A DNA stretch of 64,000 nucleotides from Alphaproteobacteria bacterium (GTDB lineage Bacteria; Pseudomonadota; Alphaproteobacteria; CALKHQ01), in NCBI GenBank assembly GCA_041396705.1, contig JAWKYB010000008.1:1-64000 (forward strand), in the 5' to 3' direction. Positions within the stretch are counted from its first letter, which is position 1; each line of letters begins with the position of its first letter. Under the pieces are notes generated by a model. The model was not told the DNA's origin, did no database searches, and saw nothing but the letters and a program-made list of their open reading frames with translations. The position numbers and the translations under genes were made by a program. Below, one piece after another: positions 34,881 through 42,099 of this stretch.

Positions 34881-36018
34881 CTACGACGCCGCCCGCAGCT
34901 CCTGCGGCGCGATCTCGCCGATGGCGGCGGTCTCCTCGCCCGGCGCGGCGTCGGCAAGCGCCTGCGGCGCCGGCACCGGGCGTGTCGAATTGATAGGTCG
35001 GGTCGGTCTGCTGGCGCCGCCAGGTCTGGCGCATCTCGCGCCACGCGCCGAGCCATGAACGCGGCGCCGGCATGTCGTGGGCGACCGCGCGATGCAGCGC
35101 GGCAAGGTTGTAGCAGGGCACGGCGGCGAACATGTGGTGCTCCAGGTGCCAGTTCATCCGCCAGTACAGGAACGCCGACACCGGGTTGACCACGATGGTG
35201 CGCACGCACTTGCGAAAGTCGGGCACGTTGTCGCGCAGCCCGCAGTGCATCGGCGCGCCGATTAAATAGCGGTGCCAATTGGCGATCACCGGACCCAGGC
35301 TGAACACCACCGGCACGATCCACAGGCCGAGCGCGAGCGCGACGACCAGCACGGCGGCGTGGATGCCGAGGACGATCCGCGCCCAGGCCACCGCCCGGGC
35401 GCGCGCCGCCGGCTTGCCCTCGTACAGCGCCTGCAGCCAGCCCGGCGTGCTCATCACCGCATAGCCGCCGAAGGCGGTCTTGACGATGCCGCCGATGGCG
35501 TTGATCGCGCCGCGGCTTTCGAAGCCGCCGGTGACGTTCAGCGTGAACAGCTGCAGCAGATACAGCGGCTGCAGCGACGGATAGGCCGGCAGCCTGACCT
35601 CGCGGTCGCCGCGCGCATGCAGCGTGTAGACGTGATGGTAGGTGTGGCTCATCGCGTAGTCATGGTAGTTCCACCACGCCAGCACGCTGTAGAGCTTCAG
35701 GAACGCCTCGTTCAGCCAGCGGGTGCGGAACACGGTGCCGTGGCCGAGCTCGTGGCAGGCGAAGATGCAATGCGACACCACGGTGCCGTGGGCGAACAGG
35801 GCGATGGCGAACGCCAGCCACAGCCCGCGCTCGAAGAACAGCACGGTCAGCACGCCGGTGCAGGCGGCAACGGCGAGGAAGCCCAGCGCCTGCAGCCAGC
35901 CCTGCAGATCGCTGCGCCGGGTCAGCCTGACGAATGTCTGGCGGTCGACGGGGCAGCGGTACCAGGTGACCCGGTAGGTCTTGAGCACCCGATCGAGCGC
36001 TTCCGGAGCCTCGGCCAT
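34881..36018 (-). pseudogene. Fatty-acid desaturase with an apparent single-base frameshift near the 3' end
   Basis: Membrane di-iron desaturase. The three histidine boxes are present: CHELGHGTVF, HTYHHVYTLH and WHLEHHMFAA, with helices before and between them. It introduces double bonds into acyl chains, so membrane fluidity is the likely role. The ATG at 36018 has GGGGAGGCG before it. The frame runs past QFDTP and would continue to 34411, overlapping the RNA nuclease by about 380 bases with an Arg/Ser-rich tail. Removing one G of ggg at 34978-34980 gives DTPVPAPQALADAAPGEE and a TAG at 34881. So one base seems extra, as a sequencing error or a recent mutation. The catalytic core is intact either way. 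Confidence 0.8.
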
Positions 36019-36126
36019 CGACGCCTCCCCATGCCGGCCGCGCTCTTGGTTGCGCGGACGTCGCGCCGCGGTCTGGTTCCGCGGATTAAGCCGCAGGCGC
36101 ACGGCCGAGTCGAGCGCATCCGGCGG

Positions 36127-37692
36127 TCAGCGCGCGTGCGGTGCGGCCTGCAGGGCCGCGCGGGCGGCGAGCGCCCCGGTCAGCATGGCGCCGGTGAAAC
36201 CGCCGAAGCCGCCATAGGCCGACGCCAGCCACAGCCCGTCGATCGCGGTGCGTACGCCGGATTCGCCGCCGCGGCGGCCGAGGCCGGCGGGTGCCTCCGG
36301 CGCGAAGCCGTAGATCGCGCCTTCCGGCGTGTTCAGCTGGTGCCGCATGGTCAGTGCCGTGGACAGTTCCCTGTGTACCAGCGCCGCGGCGAAACCCGGC
36401 GCGGCGCGGTCGAGTGCCGCCACCAGCGCGTCGAGCCAGGCGTCGCGCCGGTGCGCATAGGTGGCGTCGGACAGGCCTTCCCAGTTCGCCAGCCGATCGA
36501 TGCCGACCGCCGCAACCAGATGGGGCCCGCCCGGATTGAGCCCGCTGTCCGCCGCGCCGTAGTTGACCACGGCCAGCGGCGGCATCCGCGCACCCGGCGG
36601 CTCGGCCATCAGCAGGCCGCAGCCGTGAAAATCGTCCAGCCGGCGCATCCAGTCCGGCAGCAGCATGGTCGAATAGCGGGTCAGCCCGAGCTCGGCCGGG
36701 TCGCGATCGAGCCCGAAGGCGGCGGAGAACAGCGAGATCGACAGCTGGCGCCCGGCATAGGGGGCGAGAAAGCGTTCGCGCGCCATCGCGGGCAGCGCGG
36801 CGCCCAGCACCTGCGGCGCGGCGTTGCCGAACAGCACCGGGGCCAGCGCCTGCTGCGGGTCGGCGCCGCCCGCCCCGACATGACGCACGCCGACGGCGCG
36901 GCCGTCGTCGTCGAGCAGGATGGCATTGACGGTGCGCCCGGCCAGTGCGGCCCCGCCTTCCTGCGCGATCACGTCGACTAGGCTGCCGGTCAAGCTGCGC
37001 GAGCCGCCGCGCAGGTATGTTCCGCCGGAGGCGATCAGGTCGCCCTGCGCGATGGCGTAGTACAGCCACCACAGCCGCGACGGGTCGTCGCCGTAATAGG
37101 CCAGGTTGGCGGCGAGCGCGAGCTTGGGCGCCTCGTCGTGGCCGAAATGCTCGGCGAACACCTCGCCCAGTGTCTGGCGCATGTCGCGCAGCAACGGCCA
37201 CAGCTTCAGCGGCACCTGCGGCGCACGGGCGAACCACCACAGCGTGTCGTGCGCCTCGCCAACCAGGGCGACCGCCTCGCGCACCGCCGCAATCCGCTCG
37301 AACAGCCGGCGGAAGACCTCCGGATGGCTGGGAAAGCGCTCGGCCAGCGCCGCCTCGGCCGACAGCATGCCGTGCGGCATGACGAAGGGCAGGTCGAACA
37401 GGCCGCCCCGCACCTCGTAGAGGGCGCCGACCGGCACGAAGTCGAGCCGGTCGCGCAGACCCAGCGCGCGCAGGATCCGCGCCTTCGGATCGCGCGGGTC
37501 GCTCGGATCGCTGGTCTCGTGCAGCGACGCCTCTATGGTCAGCGGACCGTGCCGGTAGGTGGTGGCGGCGCCGCCGAAGCCCTCGTTCCGCTCCAGCACC
37601 AGCACCCGGCGGCCGGCGCGGGCATAGAGCGCGCCGGCGGTGAGACCGCCGAGACCCGAACCGATCACGATGGCGTCGAATTCCGCGGCCAT
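36127..37692 (-). CDS. CrtI-like FAD-dependent oxidoreductase (phytoene desaturase family)
   Basis: 521 residues. The N-terminal FAD fold starts with DAIVIGSGLGGLTAGALYARAG and LERNEGFGGAATTYR. The C-terminal flavin loop is IDGLWLASAYGGFGGFTGAML. The family includes carotenoid desaturases, isomerases and saturases. No phytoene synthase is nearby, so carotenoid work cannot be claimed; retinol- or lipid-type substrates are possible. It is transcribed ahead of the desaturase on the same strand (108 bases apart), suggesting a lipid-modifying pair. It diverges from the zinc alcohol dehydrogenase over a gap with a perfect FNR box. GGCGGGAGCG precedes the ATG at 37692. Confidence 0.85.
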   Translation of the reverse strand: MAAEFDAIVIGSGLGGLTAGALYARAGRRVLVLERNEGFGGAATTYRHGPLTIEASLHETSDPSDPRDPKARILRALGLRDRLDFVPVGALYEVRGGLFDLPFVMPHGMLSAEAALAERFPSHPEVFRRLFERIAAVREAVALVGEAHDTLWWFARAPQVPLKLWPLLRDMRQTLGEVFAEHFGHDEAPKLALAANLAYYGDDPSRLWWLYYAIAQGDLIASGGTYLRGGSRSLTGSLVDVIAQEGGAALAGRTVNAILLDDDGRAVGVRHVGAGGADPQQALAPVLFGNAAPQVLGAALPAMARERFLAPYAGRQLSISLFSAAFGLDRDPAELGLTRYSTMLLPDWMRRLDDFHGCGLLMAEPPGARMPPLAVVNYGAADSGLNPGGPHLVAAVGIDRLANWEGLSDATYAHRRDAWLDALVAALDRAAPGFAAALVHRELSTALTMRHQLNTPEGAIYGFAPEAPAGLGRRGGESGVRTAIDGLWLASAYGGFGGFTGAMLTGALAARAALQAAPHAR

Positions 37693-37797
37693 AGCCGGCG
37701 CTCCCGCCTTCCGAGCCCTGTTCGCCGTGCCGGCAGCCGCCGTCTGCGCGGCGCGGCCCCGGGTGGTGCATTGCAGCGGCAAACGCGCACGCGGCCA

Positions 37798-37811
37798 TTG
37801 ACCGGGATCAA
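37798..37811. promoter_or_regulatory. Perfect FNR box between the CrtI-like and alcohol dehydrogenase genes
   Basis: TTGACCGGGATCAA fits TTGAY-N4-RTCAA at all ten positions. A -10-like GATAGT (37834-37839) lies where a start site at 37846 would put the box centre at -41.5, the standard class II activator position. The box centre is 62 bases before the ATG at 37867 and 112 from the CrtI-like start. Confidence 0.8.
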
Positions 37812-37866
37812 CGTCGGCCACGTCCGGCGGGTCGATAGTCGCGCGCAGAACGGGAGCGGTGCGGTG

Positions 37867-38862
37867 ATGAGAGCGATGGCGCTGAAGCGCGTGGGCGAGC
37901 CGCTGCGACAGGTCGAACGGCCGATTCCGGTGCCGGGCCCGCGGCAGGTGCTGGTCAAGGTGCGCGCCTGCGGCGTGTGCCGCACCGACCTGCACGTGGT
38001 CGACGGCGACCTGCCGGACCCCAAGCCGGGCATCGTGCCGGGGCACGAGATCGTCGGCGAGGTGGCGGCCCTGGGCGGAGCCGTTCGCGCGGGCCTGGGC
38101 GGCTTCGGTATCGGCGAGCGCGTCGGCATCCCCTGGCTGGGCCACGCCTGCGGCTGCTGTGCCTATTGCAGCGACGGTCGCGAGAATCTGTGCGACGCGC
38201 CCGGCTTCACCGGCTACCAGATCGACGGCGGCTATGCCGACTATGCGGTTGCCGACGCCGATTTCTGCTTCCCGCTGAACGGCGAGCGCGACGACGTCGC
38301 CATCGCCCCGCTGCTGTGCGCCGGGCTGATCGGCTATCGCGCCTGGCGCCTGGCCGGCGAGGCGCAGCGGCTGGGCCTGTACGGCTTCGGCGCGGCCGCC
38401 CACATCCTGGCCCAGGTCGCCCACCAGCGCGGGCGAAAGGTCTATGCCTTCACACGGCCCGGCGACACCGGCGGCCAGGCGTTCGCCCGGTCGCTGGGCG
38501 CGGCCTGGGCCGGCGGCTCGGACGAGACGCCGCCGCAGCCCCTGGACGCCGCCATCATATTCGCGCCGGTCGGCGCGCTGGTGCCCGCCGCGCTGGCCGC
38601 CGTGCGCAAGGGCGGGATCGTCGTCTGCGCCGGCATCCACATGAGCGAGATCCCGGCCTTTCCCTATGCCTTGCTGTGGCAGGAACGCAGCATCCGCTCG
38701 GTCGCCAACCTGACCCGCGACGACGCCCGCGCGTTCCTGAAGCTGGCCAGCGAGATCCCGATCCGCACCGAAACCCGAACCTATCCGCTGGACCAGGCCA
38801 ACCGGGCGCTGGACGACCTGCGCGCCGGCCGCTTCAATGGCGCCGCCGTGCTGGTGCCGTGA
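37867..38862 (+). CDS. Zinc-dependent alcohol dehydrogenase family protein
   Basis: 331 residues, medium-chain dehydrogenase fold. The catalytic zinc site is in CGVCRTDLHVVDGDLP and GHEIVGEV, and the structural zinc loop is CGCCAYCSDGRENLC. The nucleotide motif is degenerate (LYGFGAAAHILAQVA). This resembles the zinc-binding ADH group found next to host-attachment and universal stress genes in several proteobacteria. It may reduce aldehydes during fermentation at low oxygen. A perfect FNR box lies at -41.5 of the inferred start. GAACGGGAGCGGTGCGGTG gives a ribosome site for the ATG at 37867; a GTG three bases earlier is possible. Confidence 0.88.
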   Translation: MRAMALKRVGEPLRQVERPIPVPGPRQVLVKVRACGVCRTDLHVVDGDLPDPKPGIVPGHEIVGEVAALGGAVRAGLGGFGIGERVGIPWLGHACGCCAYCSDGRENLCDAPGFTGYQIDGGYADYAVADADFCFPLNGERDDVAIAPLLCAGLIGYRAWRLAGEAQRLGLYGFGAAAHILAQVAHQRGRKVYAFTRPGDTGGQAFARSLGAAWAGGSDETPPQPLDAAIIFAPVGALVPAALAAVRKGGIVVCAGIHMSEIPAFPYALLWQERSIRSVANLTRDDARAFLKLASEIPIRTETRTYPLDQANRALDDLRAGRFNGAAVLVP

Positions 38863-38914
38863 ACGCAGGGCGATCCGGCAAGCCGCCAGTGGAATCCAAC
38901 AACGGAGTCGCTCG

Positions 38915-39364
38915 ATGAAGAAGATCGTCACCTGGGTGGTCATTGCCGACGGCCAGCACGCGCGCATCGTGGCCAACGACGGGCCCGGCAAAGGCCTGTA
39001 CCAGGTGCCCGGCGGCGCCATGGAGGGCGACGCCCGCCGCGGCCGCGACATCGTCGCCGACCGCCCCGGCCGCAGCTTCGACAGCGCCGGCCAGCATCGC
39101 CACGGCATGGAGCCGTCGTCCGACCCGCGCCAGCTGGTCGAGGACGCCTTCCTGCACGGACTGCTGGACCGGTTGTCGGCCGCCGAGGCCGAGGGCGCGT
39201 TCGACCGGCTGGTGCTGGTGGCCGAACCGAAGGCGCTGGGCACGCTGCGCAAGCACATGCCACAGGCGTTGAGCGGCCGGCTGAGCGGCGATCTGGCCAA
39301 GGATCTGACCAAGACCCCGCTCGACCAGCTCGGCAGCCACCTGGACTCGATTCTGGCGCTGTAG
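38915..39364 (+). CDS. Host attachment protein family (PF10116-like)
   Basis: 149 residues. VIADGQHARIVANDG at the N-terminus and the C-terminal LVLVAEPKALGTLRKHMP with LAKDLTKTPLDQLGSHL are the family hallmarks. The fold is related to release-factor eRF1 domain 3-like proteins. The name comes from plant-attachment mutants; a soluble cytoplasmic stress or ribosome-associated role is more likely given the sequence, but unproven. It follows the alcohol dehydrogenase after 52 bases, so it probably shares its FNR-controlled transcript. AACGGAGTCGCTCG precedes the ATG at 38915. A hairpin terminator is just downstream. Confidence 0.88.
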   Translation: MKKIVTWVVIADGQHARIVANDGPGKGLYQVPGGAMEGDARRGRDIVADRPGRSFDSAGQHRHGMEPSSDPRQLVEDAFLHGLLDRLSAAEAEGAFDRLVLVAEPKALGTLRKHMPQALSGRLSGDLAKDLTKTPLDQLGSHLDSILAL

Positions 39365-39370
39365 CGCGGT

Positions 39371-39392
39371 CCGCGCCGCCGTTGCGGCGCGG
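39371..39392. terminator. Bidirectional hairpin between convergent genes
   Basis: CCGCGCCGC (39371-39379), a CGTT loop and GCGGCGCGG (39384-39392) form a perfect 9-bp GC stem in the 41-base gap. There is no T-tract, so termination would rely on the stem or on Rho. Confidence 0.5.
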
Positions 39393-39405
39393 CGCGCCCG
39401 ATGGG

Positions 39406-39780
39406 TCAGCCCGCGTCGGTCACCGCGGCGACGCGGAAGGTACGCAGCTTGTCGTCGTGTTCGTTGATGGAGATGTATTCGCCGTCGACGAAGGCGTGGG
39501 TGCCGAATCGATAGCCGGTCTCGTCGTCCTCGGGGTCGCCGAGAACGTCGTAGTGGAACGCCCACGCCCCGCCCGGCTTGCGGATCAGGTGACCGATCTC
39601 GTCGGGCTGGCCGGCCCAGAAGCGGCGCACGCGGCAGCGCGCCCGCTGCGCGTGCCAGGCCTGCGCGTCGATGTGGCCGTCGGCGTCCAGCGGCGCGAGG
39701 AAATCGTAGCCGCAATCCCGTCGACCGGTCGGGTAGTCGTGGTCGCGCGCAAGTTCCAGGTGGATTCGCTTCAGCGTCAT
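39406..39780 (-). CDS. Conserved hypothetical protein under a perfect FNR box
   Basis: 124 residues, soluble, no signal peptide. The charged N-terminus LKRIHLELARDHDYPTGRRD leads to a region rich in Asp, His and aromatic residues (AWAFHYDVLGDPEDDETG, FGTHAFVDGEYISINEHD) ending in a beta-rich LRTFRVAAVTD. The pattern suggests a small beta barrel, but no domain is recognised. From memory, similar proteins occur near Fnr, host-attachment and universal stress genes in other proteobacteria; not searched here. GGAGCAGGCC precedes the ATG. A perfect FNR box lies about 65 bases upstream, so it should be induced at low oxygen. Confidence 0.8.
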   Translation of the reverse strand: MTLKRIHLELARDHDYPTGRRDCGYDFLAPLDADGHIDAQAWHAQRARCRVRRFWAGQPDEIGHLIRKPGGAWAFHYDVLGDPEDDETGYRFGTHAFVDGEYISINEHDDKLRTFRVAAVTDAG

Positions 39781-39838
39781 GGCCTGCTCCGGCTCGGTTG
39801 CACCGCGGCCGAGGCTATTGCGTCACCGCGGTGCGGCA

Positions 39839-39852
39839 TTGACGACGGTCAA
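39839..39852. promoter_or_regulatory. Perfect FNR box upstream of the small hypothetical gene, overlapping the fnr stop codon
   Basis: TTGACGACGGTCAA is a full dyad (TTGAC-N4-GTCAA). Its centre is 65 bases before the ATG at 39780. Its right end covers the TGA stop (39851-39849) of the fnr gene on the same strand, so the fnr coding end doubles as an operator. Confidence 0.78.
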
Positions 39853-40634
39853 GCGCCGCGCTTGCCGGACGCCGAAGGCAGCGCCGGCTGCAGGTGGACG
39901 TCGACCTCGTCCATGCCGGCGGTCTCGGCCAGCTGGTCGAGGTCGTCGACCGCGAAATGGCGGGCGTCGAGCAGGCGGATGATGCCGCGGGCCTTCAGGT
40001 CGCTGATCTGCCGGCTGACGGTCTCGATCGTCATGCCGAGATAGCCGGCCACGTCGGACCGGCCGACCGGAATCTCGAACACCGTCCCCGCGCTGGCCAG
40101 GTTGCGCCCGCACCCGATATTGGCCGCGCGCCGGGCCAGCAGCAACAGGAAGCTGGCCACTTTCTCGCGCGCGGTCTTGCAGCCCAGCAGCAGCATCCAC
40201 TCACGCGCGGCATCCAGCTCGTCCAGCACGCGGACCAGGAAATGGTGCTCGAGGCTGGGGTTGGCGGCCAGGATCGCGTCGAATCGCGCCTTGTCGAAAC
40301 AGCACAGCTCGACGTCGGTCGCCGCCTCCGCGGTCGAGGACCCGATCTCGGCGAAGGCGCGCCCGACGAAATCCGACGGAAACAGCAGGCCGACCACCTG
40401 CTCGCGGCCGTCGATCAGCATCTTGGTCAGCCGCACCACGCCGGAGACCACGTTGGCGACGAAGGGCGCCGGCTCGCCCTCGGACAGGATCACCTGGCCG
40501 GCCTTGTAATGCCGCGTGTTCGAGATGCGGGCGAGCTGGTCCAGCACCTGCGGGGTGGCGCCGGCACACAGCGCGCGGTGATGCACGGGGCAGCGGTCGC
40601 ACTTGCTGAGGACCGGGATGACGTCGAGGTTCAT
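39849..40634 (-). CDS. fnrN: FNR/FnrN-type oxygen-sensing transcription regulator
   Basis: 261 residues, Crp-Fnr family. The N-terminus carries the iron-sulfur ligands KCDRCPVHHRALC (Cys12, Cys15, Cys23). The fourth ligand is likely Cys111 or Cys112 in VELCCFDK. The cyclic-nucleotide-like beta barrel spans about 30-140, then the dimer helix and the winged helix. The recognition helix reads MTIETVSRQISDLK; the E-x2-SR contacts (Glu204, Ser207, Arg208) are those of FNR and predict TTGAT-type sites, three of which lie close by. It should activate genes without oxygen. The ATG at 40634 gives the family N-terminus; the frame to 40790 is longer than needed. Confidence 0.94.
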   Translation of the reverse strand: MNLDVIPVLSKCDRCPVHHRALCAGATPQVLDQLARISNTRHYKAGQVILSEGEPAPFVANVVSGVVRLTKMLIDGREQVVGLLFPSDFVGRAFAEIGSSTAEAATDVELCCFDKARFDAILAANPSLEHHFLVRVLDELDAAREWMLLLGCKTAREKVASFLLLLARRAANIGCGRNLASAGTVFEIPVGRSDVAGYLGMTIETVSRQISDLKARGIIRLLDARHFAVDDLDQLAETAGMDEVDVHLQPALPSASGKRGA

Positions 40635-41195
40635 CTGTTCTTGTTCCCCGTGACGCGGCAGTTCGAGACCTGTCGCCGGCCGGCGGGCGCGCCGGCTACG
40701 CTCATGATCCGTCATGCGACGGCGATGGCCGCTCCGGCGCCGCCATGTGGCCGGGCCGGACGCCCGCAGGCATCGCAGGCCGAATGGCACTTGAGCCCAC
40801 CCCCCGGTACCGGCGACGTCGGGCCCCTGCCAAAAACCCGCGGCGCGCCCCGAACCGCCAGCCGGTGCGTTGCCCCGCCGCCACAGTGCAACCTACACAA
40901 CTTCCGAGCGGGAATCGAGTCAACCCGGCCGCCGCACCGGTCGCCCGTTGACCGCGATCAATGCGGCGGCGCGGACCCCCAAACAGCATGGCCACGCAAG
41001 CAACCAGCCCGGCACGGCGCCGGTGCCCGAACAGAGGCTCGAGATTTTCCGCGACGACCCGCCGACCTTGCCGAGACGGACCGCGCGCCGGGCGCACGGT
41101 GACATTCCTGGCCGCTTTTCACCTAATCTGATAGCTCAATCGAACGCGGTGCCGCCGGCCAAGGGCAGGCTGCCACAGCGGCGGAGGAGGACCCG
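40635..41195. other. Intergenic region between fnr and the universal stress gene
   Basis: 561 bases without a convincing gene. Short frames inside are Arg/Pro-rich with no ribosome site. The only clear signal is the FNR box at 40948-40961. A more AT-rich stretch near 41105-41145 (ttttcacctaatctgatag) could hold a promoter for the universal stress gene. Nothing else was recognised. Confidence 0.6.
40948..40961. promoter_or_regulatory. Perfect FNR box in the fnr / universal stress intergenic region
   Basis: TTGACCGCGATCAA matches all ten consensus positions. It is 235 bases before the universal stress ATG and 314 from the fnr ATG, so it would need a long leader or act at a distance. It may allow autoregulation and divergent control. 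Confidence 0.72.
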
Positions 41196-42047
41196 ATGGG
41201 ATACAAGACGATCCTGACCTATCTGGCGAACGAGAAGCAGGCGCCGCAGGCAATGGCGGCCGCCTCGCTGCTCGCCCAGCGCAGCAACGCCCACCTGACC
41301 GGCCTCTACGTGATTCCGGCGATGCGGCTGTATGTCGCCTCGCCCTATGGCGGCGTCGACGTGACCGCGAAGCTGATGGAACAGCACCGGGCGTGGCACG
41401 AGGCGGAAAGCGCCAAGGTGCGCGCCCAGTTCGACAAGGCGATGGCGGGCGCCACCCATCCCGGCGAGTGGTTCCTGGCCGATACCCTGCACGTCGACCC
41501 GCTGGAAACCATCATGGCCCACGGACGCAACTGCGAGCTGATCGTGGCGACGCAGGACGACCCCAAGCGCGAGGACGTCGCCGACGAGCGGATCGCCGAG
41601 CGGCTGATGATGGAGGCCGGGCGGCCGGTGCTGCTGGTCCCCGCCGGTGCGCCGGTCACGACCATCGGCACCGACATCACCGTCGGCTGGAACGGCAGCC
41701 GGGAATCGGCCCGGGCGGTGTTCGACGCGTTGCCGCTGTTGAAGGCCGCCCGCATGGTGCACATCGTCTGGGTCGACCCGCGGGTCGAGACCGACGAGAG
41801 CCCGTCGCGGGCCGCGGATGCGCTGGCGGCGTCGCTGGCGCATCACGGCGTCACCTGCGAGGCGGTCGAGGCGGCGTCGCAGGACCACACCGTCGGCGAC
41901 GAGCTGCTGGCCCGGGTGGCCGACTACGGCTCGGACCTGCTGGTGATGGGCGGCTATGGCCAGTCGCGCTTCCGCGAGCTGGTGTTCGGCGGCGTGACCC
42001 GCAAGGTGCTGGGCAGCGTGCCGGTGCCGGTGCTGATGTCGCACTGA
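41196..42047 (+). CDS. Tandem universal stress protein (two UspA domains)
   Basis: 283 residues, two UspA folds (about 1-145 and 150-283). Only the second has the nucleotide-binding pattern G-x2-G-x9-G (GGYGQSRFRELVFGGVTRKV), with Gly in place of the usual Ser/Thr. The first has lost it. Tandem Usp proteins respond to oxygen, energy or membrane stress, acting in the cytoplasm through ATP binding. GCGGAGGAGG precedes the ATG at 41196. The P-type ATPase gene follows after 52 bases, and a perfect FNR box lies in the leader. Confidence 0.9.
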   Translation: MGYKTILTYLANEKQAPQAMAAASLLAQRSNAHLTGLYVIPAMRLYVASPYGGVDVTAKLMEQHRAWHEAESAKVRAQFDKAMAGATHPGEWFLADTLHVDPLETIMAHGRNCELIVATQDDPKREDVADERIAERLMMEAGRPVLLVPAGAPVTTIGTDITVGWNGSRESARAVFDALPLLKAARMVHIVWVDPRVETDESPSRAADALAASLAHHGVTCEAVEAASQDHTVGDELLARVADYGSDLLVMGGYGQSRFRELVFGGVTRKVLGSVPVPVLMSH

Positions 42048-42099
42048 GCCCACGGTCGCCCGCGCCGGGCGACCGGCCGAAGCCGAGAGAGCGGAACCC

